From positions 678,643-742,642 of the forward strand of contig RQTK01000096.1 of the NCBI GenBank assembly GCA_003991915.1: DNA of 64,000 bases. The letters are read 5' to 3'. The stretch is from Elysia chlorotica (Eukaryota; Mollusca; Gastropoda; Plakobranchidae). Made by a program: the position numbers and the translations under genes. Positions within the stretch are counted from its first letter, which is position 1. Every line of letters begins with the position of its first letter. Positions 1-29,187 of the stretch are shown here, piece after piece. Under the pieces are notes generated by a model. The model was not told where the DNA came from. It searched no databases and saw only the letters and a program-made list of their open reading frames with translations.

Positions 1-58
<58 letters not shown>

Positions 59-99
59 TTACTACTACTACTACTACTAATACTAATACTACTACTACT
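1..99. repeat. ACT trinucleotide microsatellite at the window edge
   Basis: Nearly pure ACT units with a few interruptions (TTACTACT, AATACTAAT). It begins before the window and stops about 30 bases from the donor of transglutaminase exon 14. Confidence 0.97.
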
Positions 100-131
100 T
101 GTTACAATGTGTTTAAAGTATGTATTTATAC

Positions 132-16134
<16,003 letters not shown>

Positions 16135-16289
16135 AGTTGTTGGTTTTTCAACCTTGACGAGATCCGATAGGAAATAGACTAAAGGTGAAGGTGCTTAACT
16201 TGAAACTGACAGAAACGTGTTTTAACTGTCTGAGAAAAAAAGAAAAAAAAAACAAGTAGACATTTATGTAGTACAGTTTCAGCATTCTC

Positions 16290-16385
16290 TCCATCTCTCC
16301 CTCTCTCCGGGTTTAATGTATCCTAGGATCCCCTGGGAGATCCTATACGGCGACCGCATGCCCTATTATTTGTACACTACTACTT
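16290..16385 (+). repeat. Dispersed repeat, copy 1 (CCGGGTTTAA element)
   Basis: CTCCCTCTCTCCGGGTTTAA followed by CCCCTGGGAGATCCTATACG resembles 26190-26285 over about 70-90 bases. Both copies follow a CT-rich tract. The element was not recognised. This copy is about 160 bases upstream of the transglutaminase start codon. Confidence 0.55.
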
Positions 16386-17435
16386 ATATTGCCTACTTTT
16401 TTTTCTCTTACGGTAACACTAGAAAACTGTCTACAGATCATAGCAATGGTGTAAATACACGACGACTCATGTGAATGGATTGTATTTTGCTTTCGGGACA
16501 TCGCATACTTAGACAAAACCAATACATAGAAGAAAAAAAAGACAAATGCATGTGACACTGTCCTCTTCAAAGCAAAATATCTTTAATTTTTCAATAACTT
16601 TTCACAAAAGTATTTGTTTACACTTTTATATTATTATTGTGCAGTTTGTTATTGCCATTCCTTAATTTTTGTTTCGCGCTTGGTACGCCCACATTTATCA
16701 AAACCATAATACCTCCTTCAAACAAGCAACTGAAACTTCATAAAATACCTTTAGACCCATCTAGAAAAAAAAACTATTGGAGTGAACAAAAGTTGTCGCA
16801 GAAAACTTACTGGCCAATGCCATACTAGCATTTTGCTAATAACTGAGTAAAACCTCAGGATTGGGCAACCTCATATAGCCAACGCTTATGTCACGTCGGT
16901 AATGATAACCTAGTAATCTAGATCTAGAATCTTCAATTTCTGAAGATGAACTTATAACCGATGACAATCTTATTGCACTCACTAACACATATAAACGCTA
17001 CAGATTGTTTATGGCTTGGCCTAGTATCAATAACTTTGACTGTTTACTATTTCACTTGGACACGAAATGGTAACACGATTGTGATATATGTACAAGTAAA
17101 CATGCAGTCAGCAATACGTACAATACTGGACAGCTAACAGACACATTTACCGATGCCTCATCTATGTTTGTTTTTTTACAATAAAAAATAGGTCTCACGA
17201 AAGGAAACCCACACGTTTACACACACCAGATGTTAACTGAAATGAGTCCGAGGTGAGTAGCCTGATGGTATTTTTCGACAGTATAATTCTTATCTGTGTC
17301 AGCCTGTGGTAGATTCGCTTCGCAGCTTGTGCTAGCACAGCTTTGCCATGCTCAACGCAGCATCTTGTTACAAGGAAAGATGCTTGAAAATCAACAACTT
17401 AACCATCTTTTAGAGGAGAGCATCACTGAAGTAAG

Positions 17436-17575
17436 TCACCACTAGTCATGGTATACCCGCCCTGTCTCGTGTGTGGCTGCACATAAAATTGTCAGACGTC
17501 AGTCTTGGGGTCTGTCCACAATATAGCCTCTATTGTGTTGATGCTGGACGTTAAACCAACTCAACTCAACTATCC
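17436..17575 (+). mobile_element. SINE, 5'-truncated copy of the 51431 family
   Basis: Shares TCATGGTATACCCGCCCTGT, CACATAAAATTGTCAGACGT and GGACGTTAAACCAACTCAAC with the copy at 51431-51680. The tRNA-like head is missing. Confidence 0.8.
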
Positions 17576-17710
17576 CCCCCCCACACACACACACAAATTA
17601 ATCTTTAATACTATTTTAACAAAGCCGTTTTATTACTCCATCAGGTGCTAACTAATTGGGTGCATTATTGGGGCACAGTTGTTCATTACTTAAGACTCAT
17701 ACTTATACAC

Positions 17711-17917
17711 ATTATGATAGGTGATATAGTTTCGATGTTAAATGATAATATGTCAAATAGTTAAAATTGTATTTGATGACCCGCATTATGACGAGTAGAA
17801 GCATTACTGGATAATTATGATAGGTGACATAGTTTCGATGTTAAATGATAATATGTCAAATAGTTAAAATTGTATTTGATGACCCGCATTATGACGAGTA
17901 GAAGCATTACTGGATCA
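17711..17917. repeat. Tandem duplication, 103-bp unit, two copies
   Basis: The segment from ATTATGATAGGTGA to GCATTACTGGAT occurs at 17711 and again from 17814. The copies are nearly identical (GATATAG versus GACATAG). It lies in the gene-poor stretch between the transglutaminase and POP4. Confidence 0.9.
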
Positions 17918-18034
17918 GGAAAAAGTGTCAAATTCTTAGCCTGTGAGGCAAATTTTAGTGTAAATAGTCAACCATCCATTTATAGTGGACTGGGAAAAGA
18001 AAAATATAATCTTTGATTATGTTCCCTCCCGGAG

Positions 18035-18150
18035 AACTTAAAGCGGAGAAGGTGGCTCCAGCGGAGATTCGAACCGTAGACATCCCGCACTCAGCCCAAA
18101 GCTCTAAACGGGCGAGCTGCTGTCGCTCCCTAAGAGTAAACTTACTCTCT
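18035..18150 (-). mobile_element. tRNA-head SINE relic
   Basis: The reverse complement reads GGGAGCGACAGCAGCTCGCC near its start and CTACGGTTCGAATCTCC further on. This is an A-box/B-box arrangement at tRNA spacing. No intact cloverleaf is seen, so a SINE head is more likely than a functional tRNA. Confidence 0.45.
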
Positions 18151-18267
18151 GCGGAGATGCATCTTATTAAGTACATAACGAATGAGTTCTTCATCACAAC
18201 TGGACGTTCATAGATGTAGAAGAATTATAATGCACAGAACAAGAATTTCCGAATTAATGAAAAGGTG

Positions 18268-18268
18268 G

Positions 18269-18320
<52 letters not shown>

Positions 18321-18812
18321 GAGAGAAAGAGAGAAAGAGAAAGAGATTGTGTGTGTGTAAGGAAGGAAGAAAGGGAAGGATTGATTTTTAAAAAGGAAAT
18401 AAAAGAGATAGAGACACATGAGAACAGACAAACGGGCGTACAGGCAGACAGAGATACAGACAAGCAGACAGGCAGGAGATAAAAGAGACAGAGAGACAAG
18501 AGGGTACACAGACGGGCGCACAGACAGACAGAGATACAGACAAGCAGAAAGACAGACGGTGACAAGAGAATAGCAAGGAAATATAAAACATATAAATGGA
18601 CCACAAAGAGCTAAATCAAAGTTTGTAGACAAGAAGACAGATAGATTGAGACATGAGGTAGAACTAAAAATGTATCAAGAAAAATTCCTGCAGACAGAGA
18701 AGAGAGACAAAGAGATATTCTGACAGACTGACAGACAGACAATCAGGCAGACTGACAGACAAGCATACATTTATACAAACTCAGACACTTACACACACAC
18801 ACACACATTCAT

Positions 18813-18857
<45 letters not shown>

Positions 18858-18870
18858 GAGACAGGAACCG
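18268..18870. repeat. GA tract and long degenerate ACAG-type tract
   Basis: GA units at 18271-18346, then degenerate CAGACAGA-type sequence at about 18416-18560 and 18714-18870. The last part (18814-18857) is a pure ACAG block. Confidence 0.93.
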
Positions 18871-19576
18871 GCGAAAGAGATTGACACAGTGAGATATTGC
18901 TCTTGTGCATCAAATTAAAATACTATCCTTGCAAAGCACGACCATAAAAAAAATGTCAGAGATCCGAAAATTATACTAAGCGCGGTATAGTCCGATCTTG
19001 GTTCGGTGAATTCTATAAGTATTAGCATTACAAATCAGATGCTTTCAATTGTTAATTTTTTTTGTCACCTTTTCAAGAGGTGAGTCACATGAAGATATAG
19101 ATCAATGTGTCATGATATGAACTATGATATCTGTTCCATTAGGGTCAAATAGTTCAGTAATTTGTGCTTTTGATCGATGAGCGAAAGAACTAAGGTTCAA
19201 ATCTCAGCTAGTGACGCTGTATTAGTATAGGATTTCTCGGAAAACCTACATGAAATAAAACCATAAGAAATACTCCTTTTAGTAAATATGATTAGTCGAA
19301 AAAACAAGTACATGTGCTGCAATGCAATCATGATAGGGATGATACTTTCCATAATCTAATTTAATTGTATTTTAAAATTAGTATGCCACAGTTTCAATAA
19401 GATTTGAGGCTCATTTATAGTTGGTTTTAAGAGGAATTACTTCTCAATGAGAAAAACACGTATCGTTATGTGTAACATATTAATTTACAGAAATCATCTC
19501 AGGTGTGAAGATCGGCATCAGAAGTGGACAGAAGTTGTGGAATGTAGTAGGAAGAGAAAGAGGATTAGACGGAGAG

Positions 19577-19577
19577 T

Positions 19578-19619
<42 letters not shown>

Positions 19620-19655
19620 TGAGAGAGAGGGAGAGAGAGTGAGAGACAGAGAGAC

Positions 19656-19690
<35 letters not shown>
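19577..19690. repeat. GA-rich tract
   Basis: GA units with a few interruptions, in the gene-poor stretch. Confidence 0.93.
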
Positions 19691-19693
<3 letters not shown>

Positions 19694-22590
19694 TTCGGAA
19701 AAAAAAGAATTAGAAACAAAAATAACCAAGGCAGATATAAAGAACCGAGGAAGGGTGGAACTAAACGAAGAAAGAGTAAAGAAGGTATCAGATTGAAAGA
19801 GTGAAATCAGTTCACAAGAAATATCAATTTTAGGCTAATTAATATATACGCTTCATAAAACTCTATTTTAACGTGATAAAGACGTGAAAGTGCGTTTTTA
19901 TTCTACAAAAGACCGAATTTTTTTCCCTTCTAATTTTGACTTTTTTAAAGTTATGTTTAATTTTAGATCAATATGTCTATCACACTTTCTTTGCAGCTAT
20001 GACACCGGCAATGAAATATTATGATTAATGAAGTTATCTTTATTATGTTGACAATCTTAAAACTATGTTATAGACAAGATCTCCGCATTTGTGTTATTGA
20101 ACAATAAACCAAAGTGATAAAACGCACAGCTTGTGTACACAATGTACTACATAGGCAGCATTTTCATGTTTTGTTTGCTTTGTTGCTGTTGTTGTTTTTT
20201 CGTGTGTCTTTTTTTTTAGCTTTGGGTCTCTTCAGTATAAAAAAGAACTAGTATGATTGGCGAGGAGGTGGATTACATGTTCTTTCAAAATTATCTCGGG
20301 ATGACAATAAATCATAGTAAAGGTGTTGGTGTTATTAATCCAGTGATCTGAGTGAGATGCGGGCTTTTTCCCTTAATCACAGTAACATATTGCCGTTATC
20401 TGTATTGGTAAAAGTGAGCTAGCACGTGTATATATAATTATATATGGTTCTTTTTTTAAATAGAGATTTACTATAGACAAAGGTTGAGATGGGAGAAGTA
20501 GAGGGATGATGGCTGGGGAGGACAATGTACAATTGAATGACACTTATGATAGAGATCGATAGAGAGGCAGAAAGAGGGGAGAAAGAGACAGCGAGAGAGA
20601 CCTAAAAGGGGAAAGACAGACATACATATCCAGATAAACAAAGAGAAGCCAAATATCGACGGCTACTGTTAGTAATACCGTTCTATAAGAACTGTTTTTA
20701 CTTAAAGTATACCATTTTCCCATCAATATATATGGGGTTCGGTTTCCTCTACTTAAGCAAAAAGAATCTTGTGATGACAACGAGGCATAAGAAATAGACG
20801 CCTGTAAAAGAATTAAAGGATAAGCTAACGGTTACATTAGTACAAAACCTGTTGTTTTTTTTTCTATTTATTTTCGATTGTCATCTAAAGTTTGTCCATT
20901 TTGAGACAAAAGGAAGTATATAAATCTAACGTTTTAAACTTTAAAAAATGTCTTTGAAATACGTGCACTCACTGCTGATGTATGTGTACTATACCTGATG
21001 CCTTTAGAAATTATAGTTTCTTTTTATACATGAGGACGTAGGTGGGCCTACAGTTGTGCTAGGGATTTTCCCATGCTTTTTATAGATAAAATTATATTTA
21101 CTCGACTTCAGTTTTAAAAAAATCTTGGCACAATCATTCAATAGTTTATTTGAGTTTTGTCTATTGTGTACTTATCCTATAAGGTAATCATTTACAGAAA
21201 TCGTTCTGCTAGCGACTGTCTCACTGACATAATTTAATAGCACGAGTTCTAACATGTACAATAGCTGCAGCTAGTTTATTACACCGCATTTAGCCTTCTT
21301 CTGTTCCAATCAGATAAATGTAAAATAATACATCGCCAGCTCAAAATTTGAAGAAAAAAAAATGGGCACAATAAGAACTGCAGAAATAGAGCTTTAAAAA
21401 AGTAATCAATTTTCCATAATTTCACTTCCATAAAAACATTATAAATTGGGCATATAACCAAGGCATGTCTGAGTAATATGGCTTATTAAGTTATCTTGTT
21501 GTGTTAAAAAATATTATTTTGAAATTGGACACAAAAATCACCTGCCAACATGGCACCACTGAGCGGCTAATAATCACTTGGGATTAAAATCTAATTTCCA
21601 TTATATCCTTTAAGGTTTGTTTTTCTTTCGTATCTAATTATTCTGTTTGTTTATGTTGTTGGTTTTTTATTTATTGAATTTTTTATTTTTTGTATTGTAT
21701 GTTTGTTTATTTTAATTTTGGTTGATTTTTCCCAAAACAGAATTAGCCTAAGTATTAAGTGGAAGTATCTTCATATTTATACGAATCAAATTACCGGTGC
21801 TCAATTTCCTAATTAGGATAGCTGAATGAACTTTAGGTTTTTACCACTGAAATGAAAGTACTTGCAGTTGGTGCAACAAAAAAATAGTTATCCTTTTTAA
21901 AACTAAACTCGATTTTCCGTTGTGTAACGCTGCTGCAATTTCATCACATTAATTTTTATCGTACTCGTAGCTTTTTTATTTGGTTTGATTTATATTTGTT
22001 TTTCCTCTCAACCTCTCTTTTCTACAGCCGTCAGAAGAAGGGAAATATGATAACAACAGATCACATAGTATAATACACCGGCAGCTTTTGTCTTGGGTAC
22101 GGTCGCTGTAAGCGGTGTACATGTATTAATAAAACAGACAAGGCTTACCTTCAGAACAAAAGAGCAATGAAAGGGTAGACTAAGACGTATGCAGAGAATG
22201 CAGGTTGCTGACTGAGAGAACACAATGTGTACCACTGAAGAAGACAAGAAGTATGTTTTTCCGTTGGCCTTGAGAATGATCAACAAGTGGCCTGGCCCGA
22301 CCAACAGACGAAGAACCAGATCTAGCGTGAAATACTTTTTGCTTGGAAGACATTATTATTTTTATGGGATACGGTTCTTGGTGTTGAAAGATATACATGA
22401 CCTCGAGGTAGAAGAGTGGAAAGAGCTGTGTTAGCGATGTTGAAAAGAGTGTAGGCCCCTAGACACTATCAACTGAATCTTTTTATGCCTGTTGGTTATC
22501 TTTTGTAAACGATAATTATTTATGTGTACAGGCATCCCTTTCGTGCGTTTTCTGGTTGTCTTTTTTCCTATCTGTCAATGTAGCATAGTT

Positions 22591-22591
22591 A

Positions 22592-22653
<62 letters not shown>

Positions 22654-22668
22654 CTCCATCTCTCTCAC
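22591..22668. repeat. CT and CTAT tract
   Basis: CT units followed by five CTAT units. Confidence 0.93.
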
Positions 22669-24459
22669 ACCCGTATCCCTCCCTATCGCCCTGTTTACCT
22701 ATCTGAATCTACACATCTTCCTCTCTCCAGCATTTTTTTAAATATAATAATGTCTAGACAAAGTGTTGTTGGTTCTCTTCAATCGTCACGGACAGTGCCA
22801 TTCATGATGATATAATGCCTAAGAATATTAAAAAAGAAATAATTTTCTTCATTTGCTACCTAGGAGCTGCTTGTTAAGCTTTCAAATAAATCAAACATGT
22901 ATTTTGCTTGAACAAGATTTTAGTCACTTGACAATGGTGTCAACTACCTAGCTGATAAAGCTCTGGACTGAGGTTGCGGGGTCTCGGATTAAAACCCCCT
23001 GGTTTGAACTGTCCAGCTGTGTGATCCAATTATTATGATCCAACTAGGCCAGCTCGGTCTGTGACCGTATAGGTTATGGCGACATTGATCCTAGCACAGG
23101 CAGTTAAATGAGTATCACTCTGGCACAGTCTAGGAAAGGGTGTGGACAGTCGCATTTTCATGCTTCACGCATCACATCCGATCCTAAAGAAAGGCTTATC
23201 AGAAGGATCAGAAATAACAAACTCCGCATCCTCCCGTTAGTATAATAATAATTTTACGAAAATGTAAAAATTAATAGTACAAGGGCAGGATCACCAATCC
23301 AAGGAGTAATGTACAAAATGATAGGAATGGGCCCTTCAGCTGTTTCAAGTACAAAATCTATCAAGGAAAACGCAGTTAGTTTGAGATCCTAAACGCAATA
23401 AGTATAGCAACTTGGAGAAATTGGTCCTGAATAAGTTATCATGAACTCTCGAAACAAACATTGGAAATGGCTACGGCCATAACTAGAAGCAGGCTATCCT
23501 ATAAAGTGTACTATTATTTACTTTTAGAAGATCTTTCGGACTTCATTTTATAAACAGATAAAGGTAGAAAAAAATAGCAGAACAAGTAAACGCAGCGTAC
23601 ACACCGCAGGAAAAACAAATGTTGCCACATTAAGTGTATCAGTAGCAGCGGCAGCAGCAGTATTAGTAGCATCAGTAGCAGTGGAGGGATAATTAGCTGT
23701 ACAAATAATAAGTAACAATGTCAGTTGCAATATGTAGAATGATGGGTAGAAATAGAGAACGGTAGTTTATTATGTAAATCAATGTGCCGAAGCGGCCACG
23801 ATACAACGCAATCCTCTATAAATGTGTGTTTTTTTAACTGATGAAGGATTTATGAAATAATCACCCATAAAATGATACCAGTCTTAACACTGACCCATTT
23901 CATAGCAAGTCCATGTAGATAAGTGGTATGGCGTAGGCAAACTCTCAACCGTTCGTCTTATCTTTGGTACACAAATTATCGGACCTTCAAGAATGAGTGT
24001 CGGCGCACTGCCGAAGTGCGGAAGTTAGCACTAAAACATTCCTACAATATAAGTCATTACACAACCGAATATGAGATCCTAATACATGTACATCTTTTTT
24101 CTGGATCAGAAGTTTGTGAAAATGGCGACCAAATAATTTTCTCTTTCCTAAAAAGTAGCACCAATGGCTTTTAAACTTTTAAGCACGAATGATCATATAT
24201 CATATAATATAATATATTAAAACAATATAATAAACGATCACAGAAAAGAAAATAATATGATACAATTTAATATATTTTAAACTAAATGATGCAATAGTGT
24301 GGTTCTTCAATGCATCAAACACATCAGCTGCAGCAGCAACAACAACAGTAGAATGTGGTTTTTGAAATTCTGAAAAACTCTCAGTACCGTAACTTTATTA
24401 ATAAAATACAGAATAACAGCTCGTAAAAGAATGAGAGAGCGAGAGAGATAAGGGAAGAT

Positions 24460-24497
<38 letters not shown>

Positions 24498-25599
24498 AGA
24501 GATACGCGGACTATCTTTTTATAGATTTAGTAAATTAATTTGGAGTGGTTTGAAAATTTGTTAGAGTGAAATATATTCCATGCAAAGAATGCTTTGTTCT
24601 TTGAAACAGAATAAATAGAGCATTGTTTTAAATTTAAAAAAAAAAACGAGAAAAAAAAACAACAATAACAATAACAACAGCACCAGCAGCAACGGTGGGT
24701 GAACTGTCAATACAACAATAAAAAATGAGGGGATAGCTGAAGGGTTCCGTTGATGAAACTAAAACTTCTCGTAGCGTAAAGCATAATAAAAATTCATTCA
24801 ACCATAATCTTATGGAATTTACTACACGTTGGGGCGTGTTAACATGAACACAGTCCGACAATTTTCTTGTAATCCCATAGGCCTACAGGACTGCTTACAA
24901 CAACATAACCATTTTTCTAATGTGAAAGGGCCTTTTGGAACTAAAGTTAAGATTTTGAGCAGAAAGCAGTGGTTAAGAGTCGCCTAGAAGCTTATTAGTT
25001 TACAGAGTTGAAGATCGATTAGAAATCTTTTACTTTTGTTTCAATTTATCCATGCCCCCTTTCAAACCTTTAACACATTTAATATGCTATGCAACTTTTC
25101 AAATGCCTCATAAGATTGTTTACGAACAGACACGAATTCTGTTTTTTTTTTTACATGAAACGAATCTATAATGGATTGTCTGTCAATGTTGATTAACACT
25201 TCATTATAATACATCAGTTTAAAAAAATATATCATTTATTTGATTGGTTTCTAGCTCCATAAGAAAGTATTGTGTTTAATGAAACGCATTGTAAATGTTC
25301 GTGAATATAATTATGTTTAAGGACTTATTAACACTGCGTCCAACGTGTATGAACAACTTTTGAAACTAAATTTTTTTAAACGATAATTAAGTTGTTAAAG
25401 GTGTTTTGTTTTTTTTATAAAGTAGGCTACTGTAGCAGAGTAGGTTAGCAGTCGTAAGCAAAACATCGCGGTGGCTTTCAATTTGTCTTAAGACTTCTCA
25501 AGACGAGTTGTTAGAGTAGAAGGCATACTTACGACCACTTGATTATATATAGTATTATTACTGTTAATCATGTTAAGTACATGTATAAGAAAAGCTTAC

Positions 25600-25832
25600 C
25601 AGTCAGCGAGTGGATTTAGGTTCTCCCAGACACAACACTGGACAGGGGACTGAGATCTTGCTACTGACCCCTCAACCGAAATACCAGACTCGCCACAACT
25701 TGTGGAGATTATTCCAAAACACTCTTCATGCCAGCAGACAGAAAAGCGAGGCAGGTTTCCTTTCCTAGACAACTTGAACCAAGAGTATTTCGTGGTGCCG
25801 GTACATGGCATTCCGCAGTTGGTGCCAAAAGG
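25600..25832 (-). CDS. Possible orphan exon of unknown function (Cys-rich)
   Basis: A stop-free minus-strand stretch lies between an AG (ATATTAG, 25834-25833) and a strong donor (GACTG followed by GTAAGC, 25600). In phase 0 it reads PFGTNCGMPCTGTTKYSW, then FSVCWHEECFG and QCCVWENLNPLAD. Base composition is more GC-rich than the flanks, and the cysteine and tryptophan content looks protein-like. I do not recognise the domain and found no partner exon within several kilobases. It may be a gene fragment or a retroposed piece. Confidence 0.3.
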
Positions 25833-26146
25833 CTAATATTCAGCAATATGAATGGGGTAGGCCTATTATTTTCTACTTCATTGTGATCAGCACCTTTATG
25901 TATACACACCTGTATCTTCCTTTCTATTATAATGTATGTTTATCCACTCACTCTCTCTCTCCCTCTCTCTCCACATCTCTCTCTCTCTCAATCTTACTCT
26001 CTATACCATTTGAATATCAATACATGTAGTTAAAATAACTGTTTAGCTCTTTTTCATATATTTGTATTTTTGCAGTATACTCAATGGTATTATCTTTCTA
26101 CAGACAAAATGAAACAGAGTGATAGGCAATTGGTTTTGAAAGATGG

Positions 26147-26149
<3 letters not shown>

Positions 26150-26195
<46 letters not shown>
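26150..26195. repeat. CT tract
   Basis: CT units directly before the dispersed repeat at 26190. Confidence 0.93.
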
Positions 26196-26197
<2 letters not shown>

Positions 26198-26285
26198 TAT
26201 CCGGGTTTTAACGTCTTCTTGGGTTCCCTGAGGAATCCTATGGGGCGCAAGAACCAGACCTCTTATCGCTATTCTTTTTATATTA
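26190..26285 (+). repeat. Dispersed repeat, copy 2 (CCGGGTTTAA element)
   Basis: CTCTATCCGGGTTTTAACGT followed by CCCTGAGGAATCCTATGGGG matches the copy at 16290-16385. A part-match in reverse orientation (CCCTGAGGAAT) is seen near 45140-45165. Confidence 0.55.
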
Positions 26286-26515
26286 TGTATGCATTACAAT
26301 GTGCCGACGTCATCTTCATTATATTTAAGCTTATCACCGTCATAATCTTCTGAATCTGAATCTGAAAAGTAGTTCCTAAATGCCCATCAGGGCCAACACA
26401 GGAACGGGGCAAGTGCGTCACGGCTGGGTTGCGGAGAACCGGTTCTTAAAGTCGGAGGCAGAACCGGCCATAATTGTGCTGTCGGGTAGATTGTTCTTCA
26501 TCATGATAATAATAG

Positions 26516-26621
<106 letters not shown>

Positions 26622-29053
26622 CAATAAACTGCCATCATATCAATACGGATTAAAAAGCTCGTTGTCTCCATTTTTTAACTAGCATGCCTTCACCAATATC
26701 ATTAGACTTTCTTGTTTCCAAGTAGCTACATTATTCATTGTTCTCCTTTACTCCCATTTTCTTATCAGGTTGAGATGTTGCCCACCTTTACAAAATCGGA
26801 TACAATAAATTATTTCTTTTTTATACCTGTACGTGCATGTAGTTGATATCAGCGTATATAAATAGCGTGAATGACGGAAAGCGGGGCCCACCATAGATAT
26901 GTATAAGGAAGTTATTAATCTTTGGGGCCCACATAATTATTTTGAGTTCTTAAGGGGAAATCACAATTAAAATTAAATATGTTTTTAGGAGTGATTTCCC
27001 TTTCAAACCAAAAATCGAAACTGGAATTATTAAGATAGATCTAGACTAGATATATAGAATCTATGTTTTTATCAAGAGTTTGAAGACACACCAATTGCTG
27101 TAAATGGTAGTTTTATACATTAGATCTAATCTATTGCTTCACGCCATTAATTCCCCGCGAAGTTGACGAATTACATGTATTCTAATCTAGATTTTTCAAG
27201 AAGTCTGGCTTGCTCTACGTTTATAGATCCAGATCTAGATCTAGATCTAGATAGGCTGTCCTAAAAATTTGGGATCACTTGTTGGTTTGTAGGTAAAATC
27301 TTAAAAATAGAAAACACAGTTATTTATAAACCATGAGATATTTTGCCGAATACATTACGCCATGATCCATCCGACAGATATTGAGGGACCCTGGGGTAAT
27401 TGTACGGGAGTTATCTTGCATCACAGAAAAAGATACAAGTTTTGATACGGTTTCTCTTTAAGCTTCTTCCCTCTGTTGTCCTTATATATGGCTTATTAAT
27501 TCTTTATTTGACAACATAATTACATAGTTCCTTCACCACAGTGTTAAAAACAACCATGTATTCACTCACACTGCATATAAAAAAAAATTCGTGAACGTCT
27601 GCTAACTAATTTTTAACAAAATATAATATACAGGTACTGATTAAATAAAAATACTCTAAGGAGGTTATATATCAGTCTCCGTGATATTCAAGCTACCGAT
27701 AATTTCAAAGTGACATCACTTTTTTATTTGATGAAGATAAGTAAGAATTGTTACCACATAATGCTTCTAAAGCAATTCTCGAGTATTTAGAGGTAAAAAT
27801 TATTATATAAAAATTGGTGCCGTCATGTCATTTATTAGCTGAAAAGAAGTATAATTTACTAAACTAAAAAATCGTGAGGGTCTTTTAAAACCTTTATAAC
27901 TGCCTTGGTTTTTTAACATATGTTGCATGAAAAAGAACTGAATGAAGAAGGAGATTTGATCAACGCATAGAAATAATTTTATCCAATGTGCGCCGATTAG
28001 AACTGCAGTTTAAAAGTAGAGTCAATTTTTGCGATTTCAACTGCTCTCAGTTATCTGCCCCTGCTTGGTCAGTGAGCCTGGTCGTTAATCGCCATCTGGC
28101 ATTCTAATCAGTCTTTATCAGGGCTGCCTGATGCAAATCAAATAAAAACCTAAAAATCCAGAATCCCGTTTACTTTAGTCGCCGTGTAGGAAATGTTAAC
28201 TTAGGAGAGATATTAGTTTTATTTGACGAATAGACCAAATTATTTGATTTGAAAAAAAAAACCACTCAAATATTGTGCGATTATCAAAATTTGGCTAAAA
28301 ACACTACATGTAGTGCGTATATCAAAATTTGGACCAAACCTGTATACAGAGGCAGAAATACTTTATATCTAGTGTGTATAAACACACCTTAAATTATTAT
28401 AGGCCTACAAGTGAAATATGAGTACCCGCTACTCTTTCTTTAAATCCCCATAGTGGACTTATTTTGTAGTTATATTACTTTTATAACTACATTTTTGGAA
28501 AGAACATAAAATTTGAGAACAAAATAATCATGCACACTAAAAAATTCTTTCATCCAAAACTTTTTTTGTTGAATTTTCGAAAAGGGGATGAAAAAAATTA
28601 TACAGTGTACCTTTGTACATTACTATCTGTAGATCTAGTTCTATACAACATTTGGTTGTACTGTACAGCTTTAAGGTTATGTCTTTAGAATCTAATGATC
28701 AATATTTTTCTATAAGGTTAACTAAATATATTAGCAAACAATTCTATTTAGACTGGTTTACAAATTTAGAGGACATAAGTTTATCAATGAAAGACAGATC
28801 ACTGTTGCAAGAGAACCATACATCTCTATCACTTTCCACCATGTTTGGTATCAATCGAAAGAAAAACTAAATGGTCTGAGAAAGGAGAAACTCAAACCGT
28901 TTCTGGAAAAATAAAAATACGTTTTACGGATAAACAAAACTAGTATCAATCTGAGCCATGATAAAGGCTTATTGCGGTTGCATGACAATGTCACGATTGT
29001 GGTTTACTGCGGTAAGAAGGTTAAAAGTGCACAATACAAATGTCAGTTTTTTA

Positions 29054-29055
<2 letters not shown>

Positions 29056-29132
<77 letters not shown>
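29056..29132. repeat. ATT trinucleotide microsatellite upstream of POP4
   Basis: About 25 ATT units ending 55 bases before the POP4 start codon. Confidence 0.95.
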
Positions 29133-29187
29133 GTGATTATTACCACAGAGATTACCTACCCACCACAGTTGTCAAGATTCATCAAGT

